This document shows, piece after piece, positions 35,366-44,662 of a stretch of DNA of 64,000 nt (position 1 is the stretch's first letter; each line of letters opens with the position of its first letter). Below the pieces are notes generated by a model. The model saw only the letters and a program-made list of their open reading frames with translations. It did not search any database and had not been told where the DNA came from. The position numbers and the translations under genes are program-made. Source of the DNA: Candidatus Hydrogenedentota bacterium (GTDB lineage Bacteria; Hydrogenedentota; Hydrogenedentia; Hydrogenedentales; JAEUWI01); contig JAHBVV010000007.1 in NCBI GenBank assembly GCA_019637335.1, positions 1 to 64,000 of the forward strand, in the 5' to 3' direction.

Positions 35366-36006
35366 TTCGAGTTCAACGCTAGAAATAATCCATCTCTGAC
35401 TGGGAGGAGAACTGTCAGAAAATCTCCACCCGAACGAAGGTAGGAATTGAATTCGTGCGTAAGACATTCCCACTCTTTCCTCGGGCGCGTGACATTTCCG
35501 CCAGCTAACGAATTGTCGATGACTAAGATTCCGCCTTGAGCAACAGAACTGCAGATATGCTCGTACCTTCCTTCGTAGTCTTGCTTCCGGCCATCTAAGA
35601 AGATAAGGTCGAACTGCTTGAATTCTTGATTTTTCAACCACTCCACGCCCTCGGCGTGAACAACCTCGATAAGCCCGTGTGAGATAAAGGAGGAAAGGTT
35701 TTTCTGAGCGTTTACGTAGAGATGCTCATCAACCTCAACCGTCGTAATCTTTCCACCGGGTGGCATGGCAGATGCCATCATGGCGGCCGAGAAGCCCGTG
35801 TATGTGCCAATCTCTAGTACCTTTTTGGGTCGCAATATCGTGACCAATAGGCGCAATAGACCTCCGACTATAGGCCCGATCAACATGTGATGATCTTCTT
35901 GTTCAGCTTTCGTGCATGCGAAAATGGAATCCGCTGTGCGTGGCAAAGGCGTCGTCATCGCTATGCAATAGGCGATGATATCGGGAGGAATGTATTCTGG
36001 TTCCAT
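35362..36006 (-). CDS. class I O-methyltransferase (CCoAOMT-like)
   Basis: A 214-residue SAM-dependent methyltransferase with motif I VLEIGTYTGFSAAMMASAM, the acidic TTVEVDEHL, and FDLIFLDGRKQDYEGRYEH, in which the usual DADK is replaced by DGRK. The metal-binding DN pair appears in ILVIDNSLAGG. The family methylates catechols or small metabolites. It is nine bases downstream of the unknown protein and overlaps the nucleotidyltransferase start. Confidence 0.88.
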   Translation of the reverse strand: MEPEYIPPDIIAYCIAMTTPLPRTADSIFACTKAEQEDHHMLIGPIVGGLLRLLVTILRPKKVLEIGTYTGFSAAMMASAMPPGGKITTVEVDEHLYVNAQKNLSSFISHGLIEVVHAEGVEWLKNQEFKQFDLIFLDGRKQDYEGRYEHICSSVAQGGILVIDNSLAGGNVTRPRKEWECLTHEFNSYLRSGGDFLTVLLPVRDGLFLALNSK

Positions 36007-36015
36007 GCGAAAGCC

Positions 36016-37245
36016 TTAGTGTTTGTCAGTGGCATCGAATTCACTCGAAAACGACGAAGGTCTTATGTGTCCATCAGGAACACCTGACCGCTTTAGGAGC
36101 GCAGCCCAAATATGCTCATCGCTACAATCGGAAGTGCTGGAAACTATTATGTTCGATGCGATTCTTAAAAGGTGTCGCCGACCCCGCTTGAACTTAAGCC
36201 ATTGGACGAGTTTCTCGGGCTTGATGTGAGGCACCGGGATTCCCATCACCACCCATTTTTCAATAAAACCCCAACCACGTGGCTGCTCTCTTTCGCCCAA
36301 CAACTGCTCTAAAGTCCTCGACAGCTGCAAACCCTTGGTATGTAAATCTACGCAAAGCGCATCTGCATTCTTAAAAAGACGAGGCCAGCTTGACTTTGCT
36401 CGGGTCGCTCGCATGAGATCTGGACGTAGCTCGAACGCTTTCACAAGAATCTTCTCAGGGTCGCCTCCAGCCGTAACTGCGAGGGAATTGACCAGACGTT
36501 TCAATATTCCTCGATATCCGACTGTATCCACAAGAGATGATTTCTCCCCATTCTGAAGGCCAAGTTCGTTGAGCATGTGCGTCGTAAGCGTATATGCACG
36601 TGCTCGGGATACGGATGGCAAATATGCAATGTCATTATTGGACGCTAGCGACATGTAGACCAACATTCGAACTACTGTACTTAAGAGTTCAGTCGACTCG
36701 GGGGTCCAAGGTTGATTACTCCGCGTCAAGTGTAAGATCTGTTCTCTTAGTTCTGGACGTGACAGAACAAACGCAACAGCTTTAGCCGACATGTCGTCGT
36801 CTGTTCCCAATTCGGTTTCTGGTATGCTTGTACCTTGGACCAGGAGTTCGTGAAACGTCTGATCTGGATTATACTCATTGACAAATTGAGGCACTAGCGT
36901 CGACGCGGGTGACATTGACACCGTTTTCAAATACCCAAGTTCCTTGCTAAGTGTCGAAGCTGCTTGACGACACGCAGTTTCATAAGCTGCGGGATCAATA
37001 TGTAGCCGTCTGATAATCTCGTTCCGCGATGTGCCAAGGCCAAGTTCATTGAACTTACTCGCTATATCTCGTGATATTGGATAGACGGGGCCTTCCTGGG
37101 CCGCAACGTACCATAGGGTATCGACTGACAAAAGCTCACCAATGAGCCGAAGAAAATTGACAACATCATCACCGCTTTTTGCCTCTCGGCAAATACAGCG
37201 GCTTGCTGAATGTAAGTATGTATTGTCAATAATCCGGTTCAGCAT
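36016..37245 (-). CDS. hypothetical protein, mostly helical
   Basis: A 409-residue protein with no motif I recognise. It is rich in predicted helices, has no signal peptide or membrane segment and only scattered Cys (CICREAKSGDD near the start). GGAAGAAGA lies upstream of ATG 37245. It is 52 bp downstream of the complete comM on the same strand and nine bases before the methyltransferase gene, so the three accessory genes probably share a transcript, perhaps with comM. It may supply the scaffold or substrate recognition. Confidence 0.7.
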   Translation of the reverse strand: MLNRIIDNTYLHSASRCICREAKSGDDVVNFLRLIGELLSVDTLWYVAAQEGPVYPISRDIASKFNELGLGTSRNEIIRRLHIDPAAYETACRQAASTLSKELGYLKTVSMSPASTLVPQFVNEYNPDQTFHELLVQGTSIPETELGTDDDMSAKAVAFVLSRPELREQILHLTRSNQPWTPESTELLSTVVRMLVYMSLASNNDIAYLPSVSRARAYTLTTHMLNELGLQNGEKSSLVDTVGYRGILKRLVNSLAVTAGGDPEKILVKAFELRPDLMRATRAKSSWPRLFKNADALCVDLHTKGLQLSRTLEQLLGEREQPRGWGFIEKWVVMGIPVPHIKPEKLVQWLKFKRGRRHLLRIASNIIVSSTSDCSDEHIWAALLKRSGVPDGHIRPSSFSSEFDATDKH

Positions 37246-37297
37246 TCTTCTTCCAGTCGATAGAAAGATCGGTATGAGCTAAATAACAGTTGGAATT

Positions 37298-38839
37298 TTA
37301 AACGGTCACTAGTGCTCTGTCTAAAGAACGGTACTGCACCGCCTCCCCGATATGTGACTCCGAAATCGTGTCTGATATAGATAGGTCGGCAATGGTCCGC
37401 GCCACGCGAAGCACCTTGTCGTAGGCGCGGGCGCTGAAGCCAAACTGATCCATCGCGCTTTGGAGGAGTTTCTCGGCTCCCGATTCCATGTTGCACGTTT
37501 CGCGCACGGCTTTAGAGTCCAGGTGAGCGTTGCAGGTAAATCTGCCGTCATATCGTGCTCGTTGCCGGTCTCGCGCCTCCTGCACCTCGGCCCGAACCTC
37601 GGCGCTGGTCGGACCGCTCGGCCGCTTGTCGGAGATTTCATCGTAGCTGAGCGCGGGCACATCGACGTGAATATCGATGCGGTCAAGCAACGGCCCCGAG
37701 AGACGGCTCATGTAGCGCTGAATTTCCCCGATGGAACAGCGACATGGTTTCACCGGATGCGACCGGTATCCACACGGACACGAGTTTAAGGCGACGACAA
37801 GTAAGAATCGTGACGGGAACGTAATCGAGTACATCGCGCGCCTGATGTGGACCATGCCTTCCTCAAGCGGTTGGCGCAGCACTTCCAACGCGCCGCGATT
37901 GAATTCAGGCAGTTCGTCAAGAAACAGCACGCCGTTATGGGCCATGCTCACTTCGCCCGGCATCGGACGCTGGCCATGTCCGCCGCCGCTGATGGCCACC
38001 GTGGTGGCGGTGTGATGCGGCGCACGAAAGGGACGGTGGGTGACCAGTTGTTTTCCTTCGCTGAGCACCCCGGCCACGCTGTAGACCCGCGTGGTCTCCA
38101 GCGCCTCTTCAAAGGTCATATCAGGCAGGATACCGGGCAGCCGGGACGCGAGCATCGTCTTGCCGGTACCGGGCGGGCCGACCATGAGCAGGTTATGGCC
38201 GCCCGCCGCAGCAATGGTCAGGGCACGTTTGACGTGGGCCTGACCTTTCACGTCGCTCAAATCACGGACATGGCTTCGCCTGTTGTGAAAAAGGCCCTCA
38301 ATATCTGTCACGAACGGCTCAACATCAGCCGCACCCGACATGAAAGCTGCCGCATCAGCCAGCGTCTCAACCGGAATGACTTGGATGCCGGGTACCACTC
38401 CGGCTTCCTGGGCGTTGTCCTTGGGAACAAGGATGCCCGAAAGTCCCTGGTCCCGCGCGGCAATCGTCATCGGCAGCGCCCCGGCAACCGGCCTGACCAT
38501 GCCGTTGAGCGCCAACTCGCCGACCACGGAGTATTCCGAAATGCGTCCTTCGCCGATCTGCTCGCTGGCGGCCAGCAGCCCAAGGGCGATGGGCAGGTCC
38601 AGCGCGCTACCTTCCTTGCGGATGTCGGCCGGGGCGAGATTGACCACGGTAACGCCGCGTGGCACGCGATATCCCGAATTGCGGATGGCAGAGTGGACGC
38701 GATCCTGGCTCTCCTTTACGGCCGCATCCGGCAGGCCCACGATGGTGAGCTTGTTCATGCCGGGATAGTTGTCCACCTCGACGGACAGCGGTATGCCGTC
38801 GATCCCGAAGATGGCGCTCGATTGGACCCGCGCTAACAC
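37298..38839 (-). CDS. comM: complete ComM/YifB Mg-chelatase-like AAA+ helicase
   Basis: A 513-residue protein from GTG 38839, matching the usual length of about 510. It starts VLARVQSSAIFGIDG, as the family does, and has a Lon-like S5 domain, then Walker A GPPGTGKTMLASRL, Walker B GVLFLDELPEF, the CPCG motif and the C-terminal MCM-like part. ComM promotes branch migration during natural transformation. An ATG at 38922 would add 28 residues, which the family lacks. It is divergent from the small XRE gene. Its sequence is clearly not that of the broken comM at 32.3 kb. Confidence 0.93.
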   Translation of the reverse strand: MLARVQSSAIFGIDGIPLSVEVDNYPGMNKLTIVGLPDAAVKESQDRVHSAIRNSGYRVPRGVTVVNLAPADIRKEGSALDLPIALGLLAASEQIGEGRISEYSVVGELALNGMVRPVAGALPMTIAARDQGLSGILVPKDNAQEAGVVPGIQVIPVETLADAAAFMSGAADVEPFVTDIEGLFHNRRSHVRDLSDVKGQAHVKRALTIAAAGGHNLLMVGPPGTGKTMLASRLPGILPDMTFEEALETTRVYSVAGVLSEGKQLVTHRPFRAPHHTATTVAISGGGHGQRPMPGEVSMAHNGVLFLDELPEFNRGALEVLRQPLEEGMVHIRRAMYSITFPSRFLLVVALNSCPCGYRSHPVKPCRCSIGEIQRYMSRLSGPLLDRIDIHVDVPALSYDEISDKRPSGPTSAEVRAEVQEARDRQRARYDGRFTCNAHLDSKAVRETCNMESGAEKLLQSAMDQFGFSARAYDKVLRVARTIADLSISDTISESHIGEAVQYRSLDRALVTV

Positions 38840-38951
38840 CGATGAATTGCCCTCGTTGGCCTCGACTTCCGGCCCGACCTTCGCGTTGGCTTTGCGTCGC
38901 ACATTTCGGATAATATAGCACATCGAATAACCGAGAATGGAATCGCAGCCA

Positions 38952-39182
38952 ATGGCAGACCGTGACATTCCGGCGCTGGTCAAGCGCCTGCGCAGTGCCA
39001 TGGGCTTGACGCAGGAGAAGTTCGCCCAGGAACTGGGTGTGTCGTTCAGCACGGTCAACCAGTGGGAGAACGGCCACCGCCGCCCGCATCCGTTCCTGCT
39101 CAAGAAGCTGGAGGAATTGGAGGCGGGACTTGCTTCAAGCAGCAAGAAGGGACGAGAGTCTGATCGGGCCGGTAATAGTTGA
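38952..39182 (+). CDS. XRE-family regulator next to comM
   Basis: A 76-residue protein that is one helix-turn-helix domain: VKRLRSAMGLTQEKFAQELGVSFSTVNQWENGHRRP, with a short charged tail. The shared upstream region with comM is about 110 bp. It may repress comM or the Druantia-like operon that follows; neither is shown. Confidence 0.85.
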   Translation: MADRDIPALVKRLRSAMGLTQEKFAQELGVSFSTVNQWENGHRRPHPFLLKKLEELEAGLASSSKKGRESDRAGNS

Positions 39183-39362
39183 CGATCGAGGAATGCAACA
39201 CGTGTACGTACAATACCAAATATACTTTAGTCTCCTCGCCACGATACGCACTTCGCCGGATGGGAGACCAGGCCTCAAAATGCACCTCTCACCTTTGTGG
39301 CGTGTACAGTCGGATTATCAGAATTATACGTCCGCTCACACGTTTCGGCGGGAGTCCAAACG

Positions 39363-40520
39363 GTGAGTTCCACTGCTTCAAAACTTCGCAAGACATTGCA
39401 TGCCCACCTCACCGGAATTGGCTTCAAAAAAAACTGCAAAGGCTATTACGTCGAAGGGGCGCTGACCAAGGACCGCATTCGTGATCTGCACGCGGCACAG
39501 CGGCAGCAGATTCTAACATCAAACACTCAATTTGTCGAGCAATACTGGGATGAACTGGCAATCCACTTTGCAACTGGGAGGTCCGTGTGTCCGGAAGCAA
39601 TTGAGCCCGAGTTAGTTGAAGTTGCGGCCGACACGTGCGAATCTCGTCTATTTCGACTGGCAAGTCTATTGTGGTCGGTACCCGTGTCTCAAGGGTTTGG
39701 TCGTCGATTGCGATTCTTGGTGCGTGATCGCCAGAACGGCTGTCTCATCGGTATCTTCGCTCTAGGTGATCCGGTCTTCAATTTGTCGGCACGCGATCAG
39801 TGGATCGGCTGGACCCACCAGGATCGGATGGAACGACTGGTACATGTCATGGACGCCTATGTGGTCGGCGCTGTACCACCGTACTCCGGTCTCATCTGCG
39901 GCAAACTCGTCGCGGCCCTCATCGGGAGTAACGAAGTCAAGAAGATGTATGAATCCAAGTATCTCGGCCGTGCCGGAGTCATTAGCGAAAAAGAGAATCG
40001 CGCACGTCTAGTCCTGGTGACGACTACTTCTGCGCTGGGTCGTTCGTCCATGTACAATCGTTTGGCCATTCCGGGGGGACCCCAATTTCTGAGGATTGGA
40101 AAGACAAAGGGTTATGGTCATTTCCATCTTACAGGTGATGTCTTTGGCATGATGAGGGAACTGCTCGAAGAGCTTGACCATCCTTACGCATCGGGACACC
40201 GATTTGGTATGGGTCCCAACTGGAAGATCCGCGTCGCACGGGCAGCTCTGGACGAGATTGGCCTTAATAGCGACGCCATCCTCAAACACGGCATTGAACG
40301 CGAAGTGTACACGGTGCCGCTGGCAGAGAACTGGAAGCAGATTCTGCTGGGCGAACATCAGAACGTGCGTGCTCGCGTCCTACCGGTGTCGGAGATAGCC
40401 GGATATTGCCTTCATCGCTGGATAGTCCCACGAGCATTGCGAGACAAAAGTTACAAGCGGTTTGCGCGGTGCAGAATTCTTGAACGATTGAACCAAAGCG
40501 GTTCCAACAACGGTGGGTGA
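39363..40520 (+). CDS. druA: DruA-like DUF4338 protein
   Basis: A 385-residue protein with the DUF4338 core: RLRFLVRDRQNGCLIGIFALGDPVFNLSARDQWIGW, later VTTTSALGRSSMYNRLAI and a GYGHFHL segment. DUF4338 defines DruA, the marker of type I Druantia anti-phage systems; its activity is not established. GTG 39363 is chosen because GGGAG lies eight bases upstream and the frame before it is unconserved-looking. It heads a plus-strand operon with the large helicase. Confidence 0.88.
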   Translation: MSSTASKLRKTLHAHLTGIGFKKNCKGYYVEGALTKDRIRDLHAAQRQQILTSNTQFVEQYWDELAIHFATGRSVCPEAIEPELVEVAADTCESRLFRLASLLWSVPVSQGFGRRLRFLVRDRQNGCLIGIFALGDPVFNLSARDQWIGWTHQDRMERLVHVMDAYVVGAVPPYSGLICGKLVAALIGSNEVKKMYESKYLGRAGVISEKENRARLVLVTTTSALGRSSMYNRLAIPGGPQFLRIGKTKGYGHFHLTGDVFGMMRELLEELDHPYASGHRFGMGPNWKIRVARAALDEIGLNSDAILKHGIEREVYTVPLAENWKQILLGEHQNVRARVLPVSEIAGYCLHRWIVPRALRDKSYKRFARCRILERLNQSGSNNGG

Positions 40521-40634
40521 ACAAGTGATTCAACAGGCCGTACAACAATGTCATTAGTGGGAGCCATTCTAATACGTTAAACACTTGGACTGGGACACCG
40601 GATTGTGGGCGGGTGTCAGCCTTGGGTGCAGCCA

Positions 40635-43529
40635 ATGACAAGCGACTTGACAACATGGCAGGAACATCTTGAGCATCATTTCGCGGTGCTGCGCGATGTG
40701 CGTGGAAAAGTCGCTCCCGATCAGCCTGTGTTTGCACTCGAACATGGACTAGCGGACCAGCAACTTGACGCACTCTTTGCTGGATTGCGCGGTCACGTCG
40801 CGAACAATTGCCCCTTAGACAGGCATCACTTGGCTTGGGTTGTGTACGCCGCTGAATTTGGTTACATCTACGCTGGCGATGAGTACTGGCAAACATTTGA
40901 GGACAACACCCCCGGCTGGACGCGCTTCGGTGACAGGAATTTTATCCGGCGGTGTTTTGCTGGTTTCCATAGTAAGTATCATGGTGCCAGGCCGACAGGA
41001 GCCTGGGCAAATCATTTTTCCATCATCTGTTGGCCGATCACGCACGCGATTTTGCCGCGTGACATGCAAACATACCTGGCGGAAGTACTCTATAATGTTC
41101 GCCATATCCTGTCGCAAGAAACCCTTGAATCACCCCGCCTATTGGGGGAATTGGTCGCCGCTCACGGCTGGCGGACCTCGTCACGCTTTCAGCAACTTCT
41201 ACAGGAACCATTGTTAGTCGGCCAAATTGCCGCAGCTCTTCTGATGGAGGAAGATAATGATTCGCGAGCACTGATATTGCCTGATACGCTCGCCCGCATC
41301 AGTGGCGACCTTGCCAAGGAACAACGCTCCCGCAATTGGCTGCGCAGCGCCAGGGAGATAGCGCGAGACAAAATCGCCTTTCATCGCCTTGGTAAGCGTG
41401 CAGGCAGGGGTATTGGACAATCTCCAGAAGCTACGCCGAATCGCCAGGGGGGCGGATCCCATGTGATGAGTCTGGAACCGCGTATCAGCTTGCGACAGGC
41501 GAGCAACAATACGTGGGACGTTTTTCTCGAACTGCCCGACTTATCCAGCTTGGGATACCGGTACCCCAAGTTCCTGGAGATTCTGACGAACACCCGCTTT
41601 TCCGTTGTGGGATCATCGGGCCGCCACTGGCCGGCTGTCCGTCTCCTTCACTCAAGACAACAAGTTCAATTGAGAAAATGGCCCGAAGCAGCCGAGAGCT
41701 TGATTTGTCTGGAGCGATCGGCACCTGAACTTGAGTACTTACTGGCAACCGAGTGCGCTCAACGCCCCGACGCGATGTGGGCATTCAAGATTGCATCTGA
41801 TGGATCAGCCGGAGAGGTCAGCCGCACCTTCATACGGCCTGATTGCCAGTATATCGTTGTGTGTACCGACGGCCGCGAGATTCCGTGCAATGATCTTTTC
41901 ACGCGGGTGAAGATTTCTTGTGAGGGCATTTGGGCTGTCAGAATTGATGTACCTCCGGTTATTGACGCACAACTGGCAGCAGACCTGCGTTATCTGGAAA
42001 TTAGCTATTCACGGACAACACACGTCTGGCCGGTTGGATTGATACCCTCACGTTGGGACGGCGAGGGGCGCGCCGAGTGGCTGACTACCGATCATGCCTG
42101 TATCGCCCTCCGCGCCGATCATTCAGTGGAAGGTTTTCGTCTGGCTTTGGAGGACGTGACGCTGGATGTGGTACCAGATGATCCCGGTGCGCCGGTGTTT
42201 GTCCAGATTCCCGAACTCGACGTAGGGACTCACCATCTGTATATTTCGGAGATCACTAACGGTGAAAGCAACACGCGCAAGTCCGAAGTTCTTGAAATCC
42301 GGATTCGGAATCCTCGCCCGCCTTCGTCTGGCATCGGTGTCGATGGAGCATTTCTTGTACTGATGGACCCGGCGCAACCGTCACTGGAACAGTTGTGGCA
42401 AGGCAACCTGAATTTGGAAGTACTCGGTCCGCCTACCCGTCAGGTAACCTTTTCCATTCGGTTGTATCGCAAGAGCGATCATCGCCCCATCCTTCAAAAG
42501 GATCTACCGCCAGTGGACCTTCCGTTGCGAGTGAACCTCTGGCGTGACCACTTCTTCCGCCATTTTTGCGAAAAGTCCGATGTTCAAAACGCCTATGACG
42601 TTGCCCACATGTGCGAGGTTAGAATCAGTGCCCGCGAATTGGGTGTCTATCGGTTTCAGGCGGAGCGCGAGTTCACGGCGTTGCGTTGGATTGTTCATCG
42701 TTCGCGAGATCAATACCGCCTCGAACTGCTTGATGACCGAGATACAGCGACGCAACCAGAAGTCTTGTTTTATCCGGTTGAAACTCCAGATTGCAACGAA
42801 ATGATTGGAATCGACGTACTGTCGCGAACAGCCAGTCAGACGGCCCGACCTGGGCTGTACGTTGCACGAGCGGATGAACTGGAACGTTGCGTGATAATAC
42901 CTCCACTGATCCGGACGCTTGGAGATTTGGCGGTGCATCACACCTTGAGACGCTATAGTCGCAATGTATCAGATATCAAAGTGACTGTATGCTTGGCGAT
43001 GCGATGGAAATCTGCTCGGGTCACTGGAGACATTTTCTCGATCAGAATTCAGAGAATTGTGGTTGAGAGTCTCTTTCGCCAAACTCTCTGTCTGGTATGT
43101 GGCGAGCGATGGGCACAATTGGAACGCGAGTTAGTGACTGATCGTGTCGCAGATCCCTTGAATCTAGCGTGTCGAACCGTCAATAGCCGTGCCGAGCGGG
43201 AGTTGCTCAATAGCATCGCCACTCGGATTGACGACCAGTGTCTTGAAGAAACCGCAGACCCTATTGGTGTGTTAGCGGTTCTCAGCCAGCGTCACCTCCA
43301 CCTTCCGGCACCACAGTTTGATGGCGGAACCGTAGTTGACAACTCTCTGCGAGTGGCAGCGGCTTTCGCGCTTTACCTGGCTTCATATGGCGCGATCTCA
43401 TCGGAATTGCCGGAGGGTTCAATTGACAAATATATCGCCTACCTTATGGATGCGCCCGGTGTGCTCCGAGCAGCAAGATTCATGGAATTATATCGCTCCA
43501 GGGTCGCTCCAACCACGGCATTAGCTTAA
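40635..43529 (+). CDS. large protein of the Druantia-like operon, domain unknown
   Basis: A 964-residue protein. The first 160 residues are helical and aromatic-rich (WVVYAAEFGYIYAGDEYWQTF). From about residue 280 it becomes strand-rich with Ig-like features, and the last 120 residues are helical again. I see no nuclease, ATPase or methylase motif. Its place between DruA and DruE-like genes is that of DruB/DruC in type I Druantia, and it might be one or a fusion of both. ATG 40635 is preferred to GTG 40605. Confidence 0.75.
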   Translation: MTSDLTTWQEHLEHHFAVLRDVRGKVAPDQPVFALEHGLADQQLDALFAGLRGHVANNCPLDRHHLAWVVYAAEFGYIYAGDEYWQTFEDNTPGWTRFGDRNFIRRCFAGFHSKYHGARPTGAWANHFSIICWPITHAILPRDMQTYLAEVLYNVRHILSQETLESPRLLGELVAAHGWRTSSRFQQLLQEPLLVGQIAAALLMEEDNDSRALILPDTLARISGDLAKEQRSRNWLRSAREIARDKIAFHRLGKRAGRGIGQSPEATPNRQGGGSHVMSLEPRISLRQASNNTWDVFLELPDLSSLGYRYPKFLEILTNTRFSVVGSSGRHWPAVRLLHSRQQVQLRKWPEAAESLICLERSAPELEYLLATECAQRPDAMWAFKIASDGSAGEVSRTFIRPDCQYIVVCTDGREIPCNDLFTRVKISCEGIWAVRIDVPPVIDAQLAADLRYLEISYSRTTHVWPVGLIPSRWDGEGRAEWLTTDHACIALRADHSVEGFRLALEDVTLDVVPDDPGAPVFVQIPELDVGTHHLYISEITNGESNTRKSEVLEIRIRNPRPPSSGIGVDGAFLVLMDPAQPSLEQLWQGNLNLEVLGPPTRQVTFSIRLYRKSDHRPILQKDLPPVDLPLRVNLWRDHFFRHFCEKSDVQNAYDVAHMCEVRISARELGVYRFQAEREFTALRWIVHRSRDQYRLELLDDRDTATQPEVLFYPVETPDCNEMIGIDVLSRTASQTARPGLYVARADELERCVIIPPLIRTLGDLAVHHTLRRYSRNVSDIKVTVCLAMRWKSARVTGDIFSIRIQRIVVESLFRQTLCLVCGERWAQLERELVTDRVADPLNLACRTVNSRAERELLNSIATRIDDQCLEETADPIGVLAVLSQRHLHLPAPQFDGGTVVDNSLRVAAAFALYLASYGAISSELPEGSIDKYIAYLMDAPGVLRAARFMELYRSRVAPTTALA

Positions 43530-43557
43530 AGACTATACGAGGCAAAGTGACATAGTG

Positions 43558-44631
43558 ATGAAAGTCGTATCGATTGCCGAGATCCATCGCCGCTCTGTAG
43601 AAAGCCTCCGACTTGATGCGGACGCACTTGACCTTACATCGGTGGAGGTTGTCGCCGCGACTATCCGTCGGGCTGCAAGCTTCTATTGTCCTTGCCCGAT
43701 GCGAACCTTGGGAAGTGTGGTGGTGGGAGCACATCGCGGCATCATCGATGATAGCGAAGCGTTCGCTCGCACTGTGGACGATACGATTGAGAGTCTTGTT
43801 GCGTACGGAGATCTTCTCGAACTGGAAGAACCAGATTTAGATGATGCGGCTGTCCGGGGCAGGACGCTTCTGTACTGCGCTCCGCCCTGTTGTGTCCCAC
43901 GGCTGACCGGGAGCCTACTTCTACTGGGAATATCGGCGGATGGAGTGTCGTCCCTGCCGAATGATCTTGAGGCGAGCATCGAATACTCGGGGCATTCTCG
44001 CATTCTGCAAACCACAAACGGCGATGATCTTGAGCGGCTGAAGGAACTCGGTTTTCTGGAACTCTCTATGGACGCCTGGCTTCGATCACCCGCCAAAGGG
44101 TCTCCGGAACAATTCTTGGTTTCGATCAATGAGCAATTGAGAACCGTCAGTGCCGCCGGAGAGATCGCAGCTTTGCGTATCATAAATCCAGATTCCAATG
44201 TTGACTTCTACCGGGGCCGATGGGTTGAGCCGACTAACGAGTGCGGCAAGTTTGTCGGACGAAGGCCCCAGTTGTACGGAGCGGACATCTGGTGCTACGT
44301 GGAGTTGAAGGATGGGCAGCCCCTGCAGTTGATTGACTTGCCATTGGCCCGAAGTAAATGGCGAGGCTGTGACGATGCCTGGTTGATTCAGTTGGCACTT
44401 GACGCTGTTCGCGGCAACCCCCAAAAATACCTTGTACGCCGCGGCCCTCCCGGGACAACGATAGTTGACTTCTTCTCGCCGCTTCCCATGTGGGCCAAAC
44501 GGCGACTGGATGCGATGGGTGAAACGGTTCCGCCTATGCGAAGCCTGTTTTCGTATAAATTCAGGGATGACGAACTGGCTGAGGAGGCCGACTTTTTGCA
44601 GAAACGGCTTTGGCTGGCACCGGCTTGCTGA
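43558..44631 (+). CDS. hypothetical protein of the Druantia-like operon
   Basis: A 357-residue protein with no recognised domain. It contains a Cys pair in FYCPCPMRTLG and CAPPCCVPR, is acidic in the middle and holds VDFFSPLPMWAKRRLDAMG near the end. Position before the large helicase suggests the DruD slot of type I Druantia. The intergenic distance to the next start is 31 bp. It may bridge the helicase and the 964-residue protein. Confidence 0.7.
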   Translation: MKVVSIAEIHRRSVESLRLDADALDLTSVEVVAATIRRAASFYCPCPMRTLGSVVVGAHRGIIDDSEAFARTVDDTIESLVAYGDLLELEEPDLDDAAVRGRTLLYCAPPCCVPRLTGSLLLLGISADGVSSLPNDLEASIEYSGHSRILQTTNGDDLERLKELGFLELSMDAWLRSPAKGSPEQFLVSINEQLRTVSAAGEIAALRIINPDSNVDFYRGRWVEPTNECGKFVGRRPQLYGADIWCYVELKDGQPLQLIDLPLARSKWRGCDDAWLIQLALDAVRGNPQKYLVRRGPPGTTIVDFFSPLPMWAKRRLDAMGETVPPMRSLFSYKFRDDELAEEADFLQKRLWLAPAC

Positions 44632-44662
44632 GGGCCTAACATTCCAAGACAGGAGTTGAACC

